This document shows positions 1-11,516 of a DNA stretch of 64,000 bases, piece after piece. The DNA comes from Dipylidium caninum (taxonomy: Eukaryota > Platyhelminthes > Cestoda > Cyclophyllidea > Dipylidiidae). The position numbers and the translations under genes are program-made. The notes beneath the pieces are model-generated. The model did not search any database and was not told the DNA's origin. It worked only from the letters and a program-made list of their open reading frames with translations. How positions within the stretch are numbered: position 1 is the first letter of the stretch; each line of letters opens with the position of its first letter. Where the stretch lies: assembly GCA_017562135.1 (NCBI GenBank), contig QEYB01000062.1:868001-932000 (forward strand), given 5' to 3'.

Positions 1-2152
1 TCTCGGTCCCCACTACTGAAATAATTGAAAGGTTGGGTAGTTTTTACCTTTTCGTCAAGAAAGAGTACTCCTCGGAATATCTTTGTAAGCTAAGATTAGT
101 CATTTTCTTATTCAGTCCATTTTCATTTTCCTTCCATCTTATCACCACTGTGTCTAGGCCATCTTTTTTTAAATAGATTTCTCTGTTCCATTCCGTTGGA
201 ATAACAGAATTGGCCATCCCACTTTACCTCACTTTTCAACGATTTTTAAACTAGGACAGAGTATAGGTGAATATCATAATTTTACGTCTATGGCGAGGAT
301 TATGGATAACTTAATCTCCACTTCGGAGCATCATCTTACTCATCCCACTTGCTCTAACGTTTTGGAAATTCCTTCCATAAAAATCTCTTCAGGTTTCCAA
401 ATCGGTTTATTTATGGGCTGTACTTTTGTCTTTTCTCAGCCGGCATGCATCGCTCCTGGGCGGAAATTTGTTCTTGCTCTACTGTCATTGTTTACCGATT
501 TCTCGTTAGTCTACTTTGAAGTTTTGTGTGGAAACGTCGAATATTGTCTGCAGCAAAATTCTAACGTAAGCATCTCTATCATGTATACGCTTCATAATAT
601 CCATTTTGTCACATCTCAACATTTCCTTTTAATTTTCGCGACTCGAGGAAGAAGACTCACAAGTCGTTTTGCATTTTAAAAATAATGGTCTGTCTATTGT
701 GTGCCATGCTCTTGGAACCATTTGATGTATCAACTTGGTTAAATCCTTGATGGAATCGCGCTTACCATATTCTTCATCGGAACTGCGGCTTTCGGGTGAG
801 CCAGGGATTGGAAATAGGCACAGCAGCACCGTGCCGCTATTACTCGGTCATGTCTCCCCTCTGAATGCCAAATCCGGCGCCATACGTCCTATCCCGTAAG
901 ATGTACCAACGCCAAATTGGTATATTGCCTGGTAGTTTTAAACAAGATCCATATTTATAATATTCCTAAATAGTTCAGAGAATTCTGGTCCTGTAATTTG
1001 TGAGCCCTTCGCTGCCATTGCGAAAATCTGTGAAGTTGTAGTTAGTGTCCCACTCGGAGTAGGAAAATTGGGGACTCATTTGAGTTGTGTCATCCTTTAA
1101 AATGAGTATTATTCCCATGGAGATAACATTCCTCCTTAACCCGTTCCTTGACATTTACGACTACCTTGTCTTTTGGAAAATGGGTCTCCTATGTATGATT
1201 CTTCTCTCCACTCATCAGGGTGCCCACCATTGTCCTTTACACAACCTGTAAAAAGTTTGCTTTTGCATCTCGCCTCCTCATCTTTATTATTTATGTGTCT
1301 CTTGTTACCATCACTGAAGCGATTATCCAATGGTTTCCTCGCTGAACTTCTTTGATTCCTATAAAATCACCAATTTTATACCAAAATGTGCTTGTCAATC
1401 TTTAGTTGCTGTGATTTAAATTCAGGTTTCGAGGCATAGCCGAAGGCGTCTTTCTCTCTGAAATCATTGTCAATGACACTTCCATGAGTAGGATGATTCT
1501 TCGTGGCGTCGTTTTGACGCATTCCGAGATTGTTCATTTTAAAGATATATGGCAACACTTTCGTGTTTTTCAGTTCTCCTTCCGGGGTATCATCAAGGAG
1601 CAATTTTCGGGTGGATTTTGATCCGATCTTCTCAGGCCTCGTTTGTTCTCTCCGTTAGATATTACTATAATCTATATAAATAACATCTTCTGCGGGTGTT
1701 TCGTTAGAATTAACTGGTTTCAATCCGCCTTTTCGCCGCCAATTCTTTTATCAACTGAATTTTTACAGGCAATTGGCTTCTGTGTTTGAAGTATTATACA
1801 CTTGGCACTGAGCGGCTGTCTGAAATGCATGGTTACGCATTCTATGGTGAACTCGTGTCTTCTTCCCCGTTTTTGGCCAATTCATCAACCTCGCAACCAC
1901 GAGAGGTTGGTCAGAGCATCTGCCCTCGTGTGTTTTCCGTCTACCTTTGTTGCAAACTTTCTTGCAGCTCAACTGTTGTCCAGAGTTTCAGGTGACAAGT
2001 GTAGGATTGTCGTCTTTCGTGGACCCTGTCAAGACGAAGGGGCTGGAGATCCGTGGAGAAGGGTTGGAGGCGCGCGGCAGTAGCGATACTACTACGGGCC
2101 TAGTAACTCGCTTTTAAGTAAACACCGAGCTGCCCCAGCCCGGTTCGACCGA

Positions 2153-2239
2153 TGTGTGTGTGTGTGTGTGTGCACATGATAGGATCGTAAATTTCATGCA
2201 CCCCACAGGCGCGCACACACACACATACACACACACACA
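2153..2239. repeat. (GT)n and (CA)n tracts in inverted arrangement
   Basis: A (TG) run at about 2,153-2,172 is followed after roughly 40 bases by a (CA) run at about 2,213-2,239 with one interruption. The two arms are complementary, so the unit could fold as a hairpin. Simple-sequence repeat; no coding role is suggested. Confidence 0.85.
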
Positions 2240-3742
2240 GCCGCAGAGAGATGTGTACACCACGGGGCGGGGAACAGCTGACGTAATCGTGTCTGTGCGC
2301 ACATCCGAGCGCCGTCTTTCAAGTGGCCCGCGGCAGGGGCAGTGGAGAAAGCGGTGGAGGTGGTATTTTGCAGGCACTCGAATCGGCCTAATTGCTGTCT
2401 GACCCGAGCCAGACTCTCCACTGACCATGTGTGTGTTCACTGGCGGCAATACCAGCAACAACCCGGTGGTTAATTTGCATGCGTCCTTCTGCCTGTCTGC
2501 CCTCCTTGTGCGTCTATCTGTCTATTATCTTATACCTACTTGTTGTCTACTGCCCCCAGTCCAGTTTACCACGACTTTGCTTTTTGGACTGTCCATCTGT
2601 TTCTCAGTGTGACCCCAGAAGTGGTCAACTTACCTCCTTGCTATGGCCCTGGCTTAAATTATTTCCGCTCTGCTGATAACCTATTGCTCGGTTTTGGGCA
2701 TTTTGTTTCGTCTTGTCGCCTCTCATTTGTGCATTTTCAGTCTATTCGAGTAACTATATATTCATTAGTACCCATATTTCCTTGAAAATTACACCTACCA
2801 CTTAGTTCCTACTCAGTTTTTCACTTTTAGAACGCCGCCACTTTTGATAGTTTATCTTTTCCCAGTGTTCACCAACATCGATTGCGCCTATATCTATCTT
2901 GTTGGGGAAGATGGTCCAACCCACGCAATCTGTCGCCTTGGTGCTTCGAGCAGCATTTTCTCGCAGCACTGACTAAAGCCCTTATTTGCGCCGCCCCCTC
3001 CCTTCTCCTCCAGCGGTCCATTGTCTCCTTACGTGGTTGGCGTAGCCTGTCCGTGGGTGAATGTCCGAAAACACCCGTGGTGGTGGCAGCACCCGACTCA
3101 GCGCCTGCTTCGGGGCTGGAGCATGATCTGGTTGTCCGGACATGGCCGTGCGTTGACTCACTGACGCTGTTAGCACCGAGGCCAGCGCCTGTGGCAGCAG
3201 CAAAACCCGACTGTCCCCCTTTCCTCCCACCGCCCGCCCCGGTCTCCCGCTCTCCCTTCCCCCCCCCTACCACGCACCCACCCCTTTCAGGACACATCGG
3301 GGTGAGTCATCGTCAGGTCCTTAAGAGAACACCAGTCGTGCCCTTCGGCGGTGTCTGTCACTCCGTCTCATTCTTCCCCCGTGCCGCCGAGAGGTCAGCT
3401 GGCGGGCTTCCCCACGCCCTGTCATTAACCCGACAGCTGCTGGGGTTGAGGGGGTGGTGGTGGGCAGTGAAGAAGACAGGATATCGCGCCCTCCTCTTAA
3501 AGTCATACCCTCGCTTTATCCATCAGTTGTCTAATTACCTTGTGCACCATCAACCTGGCTGCTTGAACTTACCTTTTCATAATATTCCGTCAGGATTGCC
3601 CAACTTCGAAGCACTTTTGTTCGGTAAAAAGGGAGTGAAATGGAATTCGAACAAAAAGTGGTTGTTTTCTCTTAGTCACTCGCGCGTTGGGTTCGTCGTC
3701 GCGTTGCTCTTGTCGCCCTCGTTGTTGGTTCTTTTTTACCGC

Positions 3743-3747
<5 letters not shown>

Positions 3748-3777
<30 letters not shown>
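3748..3777. repeat. (TC)n microsatellite
   Basis: About 15 uninterrupted CT units. The plus-strand open frame running through it gives an artificial Ser-Leu repeat and is not taken as a gene. Confidence 0.9.
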
Positions 3778-3780
<3 letters not shown>

Positions 3781-5341
3781 TTTTTTCCTGATTGTTTGTC
3801 TCGTCGCCTGAATGACTCACTGGCCCTCCCCTCCTACTCTTCGGGTCTTCCTTGCTGGAATGTTTGAACCAATCAAACGACCACACTGCAGAAGGGAGGA
3901 GGGGAGGGGGCGGCAATGGCTCGCGACCGTGATCGGGACTCTCAGCGGCAATCTACTTGACAGATCCTTTTCTGGCCGTTTGTTAATTCAATCTCAAACC
4001 CTAATACGCTTAAATGTACTCGAGATAGGTAGTGGAAGCCTCTGTTAGAATTAGATTTCTCTACATTGATGCTCTCTTTGGAAAGTGATCTGCTGAGGAT
4101 TTCTGCTCCATCGTAATGATGGCGCTCGACTTGTACAGCCCGAAGTCGCTCATCTGTCCATACTTCTTTTCAGTCCACCAAACGTACGCGTGGCAGGGAG
4201 GAGCTTTCCTAGCTTCGAATCCCGACGACTGTGACCAATATCTGGTCACTCGCAGGGAGTACGAGGAGAATGGTCACGCTTACTGCGAGTCCCGTTTCCC
4301 GGTGACATGACACCCCGTCAGTGGATGTGTACATACTTCGGATTTTACCACAAAGGATGAAAACTCCTTCGTAATCCCCGTTCCCTGACTTCGGTTCGTG
4401 TCGTCAAGTTTGCAACTAAAAACAGTCTGTTTTTTGATAATAGAGCCCTTGTTTGATTCACCTTTTGATGCCATCCGTTCGGTAGGGACACCGATTACGC
4501 AGAAGGAGGTCTCTGATCGCTGTCAGTTCAGTCCAATTCTTTTTTTGACAGAATAGCTCACATGGGATTGAGTCACCCCGAGTAAGGCGAGTTGCACGTC
4601 ACGTGTCCGTGATTGACAATGAAAGTGCTAACTCAATTCAATTGTCACTTGTTTTGCAACTTGACACCCTTGAGCTCAGCGTTAGTGGCCCCAGACTTTA
4701 TGCAGCTACCCACTCCGCGTTGAGGCCACTGCCCTCGACTGATTACCCCTCTCCCTCCTGCACTAGGTGAATTTAGCCTGCAGATGCAATTTCTCTGGTG
4801 TTATACACTTTTCTTTCTTACAGTTCTCTATCCCCTAAAGACTCTGATTTGCGGGTGAGAGATGGCTCACAGGCTGGACGTGTCTCTCGGCGATACCCTT
4901 AGTTCGGCGATGAGTAGTGTATACTTTTTTGTATTTGAAGTATGCGCAGCGATGCAATGGTAGAAAGGGAGAGGAGTGATTTAAAGGACCGGCGGTGGTG
5001 GTAGGTCGTTGGAAGTGGGTCATGGGGACGAAAAGGGATAGCAGAGGTGAGAGGGAGAGACTTCGTGAGTCAGGAAGTTCGTCCATCCATTTATCAGTAG
5101 ACTGAGGGTTTTTCTTTTGTTAATTATATAAATCAGCAGAAATGCGCACAACATCACGTCTGTGTGGATGTAGTAGCAGGAGTTGTATTGGGAGTTCTTG
5201 AAGTAGTAGTAACGTTGTCTTTAATAATTGTTTTATACACGCACGCAATCTTACGCATGCACACCGATACACTCATTCGTCCACACACACACGAACCAAC
5301 ATATAGACAGTAAAGACAAACCGGAGTGTCGTTTCGCTGAT

Positions 5342-5363
5342 AGCAGCAGCAGCAGCAGCAGCA
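5342..5363. repeat. (CAG)n/(CTG)n microsatellite
   Basis: Seven AGC units lie about 330 bases beyond the stop codon of the zinc-finger gene, so this may sit in its 3' untranslated region (inference from position only). On the transcribed minus strand the tract reads CTG. Confidence 0.85.
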
Positions 5364-5688
5364 ACACGAAACGGAAGCTGTTAACGGGTAGGCGTGTAGG
5401 CAAGTGACCGAGAGAGGGAAGGCAGGCAGAGAGGAACTGTGTATTTTGGGAGGAGGGGAAAGAAAGTTGGTATGCTTCTGGCGTTCGGTATCTCCGGTTA
5501 AAGCATGCACTATACACGGAAGAGGGAAAAGGGGAAAATTTGAAGGAGAGGACCATGTGAGGAGCGTCTATCCTACCAGTATATTGCACATCTGGACGAT
5601 GAACTACACCAAAAATGTACACAAAATTTCAACGTCGATCCCCTCTCTTCCTTCTCTCGCACGCACACATTATCTTCGCTCAGATTTG

Positions 5689-6122
5689 TCAGAACAAGTA
5701 TCGGTTGCGTCCGTAGTCGTAGGGCCCCCGATCATAGGCCGAATCTGTTTCCTGGTGCTGCTGTTGATGCAGTTGCTGTTGCTGCTGGTAGTGGTAGTTG
5801 TAGGCGGCTGCAGCAACGGCCGCGGCAGTCACTGAAGCGTTATTTTGGTAGCAGTTGCGATAATTCTGCTCGTACATCCCGAGGGGAGGCGGCAGAGTCA
5901 CGCCAGTGCGTGGATTTGTGTTGTAGTATGGGTGTGGCGGCGCTGGCTCACCGTCCTCGTAGCTGCCGCCCCCGAACCGCGCCACCCCGGGGTCAGGGTC
6001 GCAGGGGGAATTGGACGACTGTTGCTGCTGTGGGAAGGACCGACTGCCCGTCGACACTGAGAGGTCCAACTGGCCGCCCGACCCGACTGCAGAACCACCG
6101 GCGTAAGAAGGGATATTTGAAC
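5689..6122 (-). CDS. Terminal coding exon, glutamine/alanine-rich C-terminus (likely of the zinc-finger gene)
   Basis: An open frame of 144 codons including the TGA stop, entered through a splice acceptor (TTGCAG before 6,122) in phase 1. The peptide is low complexity and regulatory in style: a Gly/Ser-rich start, a QQQQ tract, an acidic and proline-rich middle (PPHPYYNTNP), a run of alanines, then Gln/His-rich sequence and an ending YDYGRNRYLF. The phase matches exactly the donor of the exon at 11,264-11,516, so these two exons join cleanly as G|GT. No known domain is visible. Composition is like the tail of the large zinc-finger exon at 31.5-34.0 kb, so I take it as that gene's last exon. 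The alternative is a separate small gene, because the frame linking it to the zinc-finger part is not complete. Confidence 0.6.
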
Positions 6123-9100
6123 CTGCAAGGCATTGGTCCCAAGTTAGTACCACCGGCGGCAGACTCACCCACACTGCTTCACCTTAAAGGCAGGCGTGAT
6201 TTAGCGCAACTTCAGGTGCGGTGCATTTCCACGCCTCCTTCCTCGGATGAGGTGAGAACCCAGAAATCAGCGACCCAGTGTCAAATATCCCTTGTACCCG
6301 TTGTCACGGCTTAGATGCTTTCTGGCTTATTCTACTTTAACTTATCACTTTTCGTAGAACCGCACACCACAGAGAAGCTGACTTTTTCAAAAACACACGT
6401 TAGAACTCATTCGGGTCTGCCGGAGATGCCTGAGCTTCAGAGTGGAGGTGTGCGCGTGCACAGCATGAGCTCGCCTGACAGCGAGCACGAGGTCAGGTCG
6501 CCGATGTTACGAGCTTTCACAGTCTGTGCACGACATTCGCAGTGCCATTTGATTTAGCTGCGCCGAACACGGAGGTTAACGCCTCGACGTTAGCACCACG
6601 TCGTGACAAGCGGGAACCGTGGCTACATCCAGTGGGGAGGCTGTCGTCGGCGCAGTCTCAGTACCTCGACCCGCATACGCTTCCCTGCCCACTTGCCTTA
6701 CTTTCTCGCAACTATAAAAATACGCTCTTCAATACACTGCCGGTGGCCGAATAGGCGATTATATGATTGTGAAGAGTCCGGTGGAAAGAGTGTTGGGTAT
6801 AAAATTCCAATGAAAGAGAAATTGTGCGTTCAGAGCACCTTCGATTGGCAAAAAGGCGGGATATTCTCCCTCAAGAGAAAAATAGGAATCAGGCTCATTT
6901 GAAGCCGAAGGAAAGAATTGCCGAGGGATGTAAACGCCTCGATAGTGATGAAATCGAAGCCCTGACAACTTTTGTGTTCCTCTGTACACCAGATTAGCCG
7001 GCATTTAACGCTCCATATAGTCGTTTAACAACCTCAACCTCATTTCGTGCTGAATTTGGTTGAAAGAGAAAGGAGGACAGAGGGGACGGTGGTGATGGGA
7101 CAAGAAAGAAGAGAAGGAGAAGCAGGAGAGGGAGGAGGGGGAGGGGAAGGAGGAGGAGGAGGAGGAGAGAAAAGAGCGACAAATGGACCGGCGGAGGGAC
7201 AGATGAACGGACGTACACACGCACACAGCCCGAGGGAGAAGAGGCGGGAGGCGGCAAGGGGAGAGGGGGGGGGAGGAAGGGGTGGGTGGGGTGGGCCAGG
7301 CGCGGGAAGGAACTGTGTGGTTGCCGCTATTTTTAACCCATGCCTGCCTGCCTGCCTGCCTGCCTGCCTGGCTGGCTGCCTGGCTGGCTGGCTGGCTGGT
7401 TAACTGACTGACTGCCTCTGTGGAAAATACCGATCACGCAAGTGTGCATAAGCACACGCCTTAACGATTGCGTGGTATTCACCACTTCTCCTCCCTTCGA
7501 TGCGAGAGTCATGTGCCTGCTTGCCTGCCTGCCTGCCTGCTAGCTTGCTTGCCTACTTGCCTGCCAGCTTGTCTGTCTTCAATCAATACCGCGTTTCCCC
7601 TTTCCGCCCCACACCCACCCGAGGCGGAGGCGGAGGCGGAGGCGGCCGGCACTCAGCCCGCTCGTCCCAGTGGAGATGCGAGCGACTTAATAAAGCGACG
7701 TCTGCTGAAAAGAAGTCGAGCATTTTAAAGAGAGGAGAAACCATTGGCAGGTGACTTTGCCTTAATGGCAACCGTAGACTGAGAGAGCACTCAATGAACC
7801 CTTCACCCACACGCACACACCTTGTAAATACTACGACGCCGCCAGACGGGGGCGTTGCACAGGATCGGTGGTCTCCGCACTGGCGAGTGCCTTCGGTGAT
7901 CGTCGCACTTCGTTTAGTCTGAGTTCACTTCGAGGTCTAGCGCAATAGGCGCATTGTACATAGTTCAAAAGGGAAGGTGTGAGACGACTACTTTGTCCTC
8001 ACCACGCAAAAGCTTCTCTTCCATCCCATTGTGCCAGACACACTATGAAGCATACTAAATTTGCCTGTAGAAAAGTTCGATAGACGAGTCAAAGTTACAA
8101 TATGTTGCAAATAACTTCGCATTGGTAGAGGTGATAAATTAGAAAGGTGCCAGCACCGAAGAGGACTTCGTGGACAGAGCGGAAGGGGAAATCCTGACTC
8201 TCGCCCGTTCCCAATCACTGCTTCTACGTCCTGAGGGAAAGGAGGAAATTTCTTAATCTAAGCCAAAGCCAAGTCGTCCGCCTCTACAGCCAATTCTGTG
8301 AAAGACTGTGTGGTAAAAGGGATTTTAATCCCCTGTGAACGTGTAGGCTGGATTAGCCGCTGCCGCCATCACTACGACCTCCGCTGCCGCCGCTCCTGCT
8401 GCCACCCCCGCAAACATTTGTGGGCCTTGGAGGACAGCGACGACGACGACGACGGCGGCGGCGACGCATCATCTCCCCTCACGGGCATGCATGAATGATT
8501 TATCGCTCCGCCTCGCGCTTCCTCTCCCCCACCCCCTTTGCCCGCCCTCTCCCCCCGGTCTCCGTGAGGACAGACAAACCGCACACACGCACGCATGCCG
8601 CCGCCGCCGCCAGCTGGCCGGCTGACCAGACAACTTACGGCTCACCTGTCCGTCTCTCTTTCGTGCGCACGTGTGTGTGTGTGTGTGTGCGTGGGACGGA
8701 CAGGCGACAAACAGCTGAGCATACACGCGAGCACCCACGCAACCGGATGTAGGCCGCGCGCGTGCGTGCGTACGTGTGTGGCTGCAGCAAACGTGTCCGC
8801 GCGCAAATGTCTGTGCGTGCGTCGCCACACGCGCGACGGAAAGCCGAAGTGTGCACGCACACGCCCAAGGGAGGCGGAGGGGAGGGGAGGGGCCGGGGAA
8901 GAGGAGGGCATACCGCTGCAAAACACGTGACACGCACAAATCCTGCCCCAGACCAGGCACAGATTCCGCTCCGGGCCGTGCCCCACCTTGGTGAATTTTT
9001 TGCCGTCTTGGTCTCACCCGTGTTTGTGTGAGCCTCAATGTGTGCTCGGTGCGCCTACATCCACGCAGTCAACCGGTAAATCAAACACAGGGTTTACTGC

Positions 9101-11263
9101 TCTGAGCGAAGGCCGTAATTGCAGTTCACTGTTCCGTCGAGCGTCCTACTTGCAGAAGTGGAAGAGACCGCCGGCATTTGGTTATTTAAAAAATTTCTTT
9201 CGTGGATATCGTGAAATGTGGGTTTTTTGCCTCAATGTGATCAAAGCGTGAGCAATCAAGAAAACCTGGGTTTTTTTCACAATTTACCACATTCTAGTCC
9301 CAACAAACAGCTCCGCCGAGAAACAGCATCTCAGAGGATTTGGCAAACCTTTTGCCATATTTTGCCGTATCCTCGCCACTTTAGGATGGGAGGATATAAA
9401 GGGGTGTCAATATGCAGCACCACTTCTTTGGTGGAATTCGAAGAAACTCTAAGCTTAAGGTTGCCCAACGTCGCTGACACCGCAGTCCACCGCGGAGGCT
9501 ACCCTGAGTTCTGAGGAAATTCAAAGCATATTGGGGGAAAAAAACCCTCACCTCCTCTGGGCGAACACTATGGGCATGTAATATCTATCATTGTTGCCAA
9601 AAGCAGAAAAAAAATCGAAAAATCGTATGATGATATGTTCAACGTTCATTCCCGTTTTCGAAAGAGCACTGATTACCGTAAAAAGTACTGTTGACTTATT
9701 ACTAAAAACAAAAAGCGTCGTCAGTTGGGGGATAGACCAAAGACAAATTTTCTCGGTTAATTCTGCGCTCAGAGGTTGTCCGCTACGATTGCAGGCGACA
9801 GCCTGAAATGGCCTCTGAGCATCCCAGGCAGGGATCGGGTCTCGTTTGAACCTTTCTGCAAAGTTGAATCGTTCTCCTGAGCCTCCTTTTGACATACCGG
9901 GAAGCTTTCTCTCAGACCAAGTTCCTACGTTATCACGACTTAACTTTGCTTGATAGTACGTTCAGAGGCACCGACGCTCGTCCCACATGCTGCCCGGTTT
10001 AGGCAGACTCGGCGAGCGTGTTTCGAGAGACTCGTATCCACACCTTCAAGCGGGGGTGTGACTCATTTCGAGCTCAAAGGTCACGTTTACTGGCATGTCA
10101 TGCAACTGAACTTTCGCATCCTGAACGCCTCATGGAGACCAGGAATTGTCGTAGAATGTTTCAAATAAGTACAGTTCGGAGAAAAAGTCCCAAGACCATA
10201 AAAAGCTTGAAGGATAACGCAATTTTCATACTACTTCAAGGAACGATTGGTGCCATAAACCACTATGCCTTATGATATCTCAGGAACATGGTAAAGTCTA
10301 TTTCCATAGAATTTCCCCATTCAAACTGAAAGGCATCGTGAATTCCACATTTCAACTGCCTCTCCGGAATACCACGACAAATAGAAAGTAACGCCGGTTG
10401 CGTGTCGTCAAGATTCGGCTCAACGAATAACCGACAAGCAGGAGAGAAAAACCCCGTTTTCAACTCTCAAAGGAGCGGAGCAATCAGGGTTGGGCAAAAT
10501 GTAGGTTCGTCTCGGGAAGGCCCTTTACAAAAGCGATAGAAAGTCTGCTTTCCGCCGCGCCATCAGGAGAAGGCATCCGACCTCGGGCTCGGAGCCTACT
10601 AATTACGTCTACTTCCGCTTGACCGCTCAGACGCGGCGAGAGTTGAAGTTGTGCTTAATTTGACGACATCGCAAAGCCCAGCGGGAAAGAACGGGTCGTG
10701 ATCACAGCTGAGCCGTATAGCTAGTGAGAACTGTAAGTCGAGTTCTCACAGAGCAGAGAATTCATCCATTGCAGTGGACAAACGCCAGCGATAGTTACAA
10801 ATTGACCTTTTCCAAATTGATACATTTAGCGGTCTTTACAGCATCCTCACAAGCCACCCTTTGGGAGGTAATTTTGCTCAGTACTTTCAGAAAAAAGCCT
10901 CAAGGGCTCCTAATAAAAATGTAGGATGTCAAACACTTTCCCTTCTTCCTGTGTACGTTAATTGAACGTTTCGAGACGATCACCTCGTCGCCTCGAACGA
11001 CCATCATTAACATGATCAGTTGAAGCTCACATCCTCCGAGGTTATTAGGGGTATCGTATCCAGACATGAACATTGGAGTTTCAGTCTCATCTCTCTTCGC
11101 ACTACACCACATTATCAGCGCTGTGGCTCAAAGACTGACGCAGATCAAACGCTTTGGTTGCCACACAGACGCATGCTTAAAGAAATGGGTGAAGAGAGCC
11201 ATCCTGACAGCAACAAAATTCAATTGCATACAAATAAAAGGTCACAGCCGCTTTCTAACTCAC
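6123..11263 (-). other. Intron between the last two exons, microsatellite-rich
   Basis: Bounded by a GTGAGT donor at 11,263-11,258 and a CAG acceptor at 6,123 on the minus strand. Contents are a polypurine tract (about 7,060-7,290), two TGCC-type tetranucleotide arrays, (GGCGGA)n near 7,620-7,645, and GT/CA and GCGT-like runs around 8,670-8,830. Open frames of up to 189 codons occur on both strands, but they are driven by these repeats and carry no recognisable domain. Confidence 0.5.
7341..7575. repeat. Degenerate TGCC/TGGC tetranucleotide arrays
   Basis: Two blocks: 7,341-7,399 (about seven TGCC units drifting into TGGC and then TGAC) and 7,514-7,575 (TGCC/TTGC). They translate into Cys-Leu-Pro-Ala repeats in several frames, which explains the otherwise curious ORFs here. 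Confidence 0.85.
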
Positions 11264-11516
11264 CACCGCCACCGCCACCACCGCCGCCTTGGGAGTAGGC
11301 GGCGTTGAAAACGCCGTCGGCGAGGAGTTGACGGGTGTTGGCCGCATGAGCCTGCAGCTGTTGGTAGTAATCTCCGTTGGTGCCGTAGGAGGAGGCGGGA
11401 GTGGCAACGCCACTGCGGTTAAAAAGCCCGCCGGTTCCACCGCCGCCGTCGCTCTCACCATAGGAGGACTGCCGATGCGTCAGAGACGTGGGATACATGG
11501 GCGAGTTGTTAGGGCC
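11264..11516 (-). CDS. Internal coding exon ending in a polyglycine run (likely of the zinc-finger gene)
   Basis: The exon starts after an acceptor ATTCCAG (AG at 11,518-11,517) in phase 0; the same frame upstream is closed by TAA, so the start is well constrained. It encodes about 84 residues: GPNNSPMYPTSLTHRQSSYG, then Gly/Ser/Asn/Tyr-rich sequence including GDYYQQLQAHAANTRQLL, and finally a run of nine glycines coded by a GGT/GGC repeat that abuts the donor GTGAGT. It leaves in phase 1 and joins the exon at 5,689-6,122 in frame. The large zinc-finger exon also leaves in phase 1, so joining it directly here would shift the frame; at least one unseen exon of length 3n+2 would be needed in the 20-kb gap. 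Alternatively this exon belongs to a separate downstream gene. Confidence 0.6.

Larger units (their letters stand above)
1..5688. other. 3' flank of the zinc-finger gene, no gene recognised
   Basis: No open frame here resembles a known protein. Several frames are open for 60-130 codons on both strands, but they are short, overlap each other and lack conserved motifs. A-rich stretches on the minus strand between about 200 and 1,650 translate into hydrophilic, lysine- and asparagine-rich peptides broken by stops; this is expected from base composition and is not good evidence of a gene. The last part, just below 5,689, should contain the 3' untranslated region of the zinc-finger gene, but I could not place a clear AATAAA signal on the minus strand. 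Microsatellites at about 2,150-2,240, 3,748-3,777 and 5,342-5,363 are listed separately. Confidence 0.5.

Noticed and set aside
290..1603. Hydrophilic minus-strand peptides between stops, suggestive of a decayed gene
   Set aside because: A-rich DNA yields Lys/Asn/Glu-rich translations by composition; no motif or homology was seen and stops are frequent.
2882..3811. 309-codon plus-strand open frame
   Set aside because: Pro/Ser/Leu-rich from GC-rich sequence, ends through a (TC)n repeat, no domain, no splice logic, and other frames are open as well.
4180..4235. tRNA-like B box (GCTTCGAATCC)
   Set aside because: The A-box-like TGGCAGGGAGG is too close and no cloverleaf can be drawn.
8469..9038. 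189-codon minus-strand frame
   Set aside because: His/Thr/Arg repeats come from GT/CA and CGTG tracts; a low-complexity artefact.
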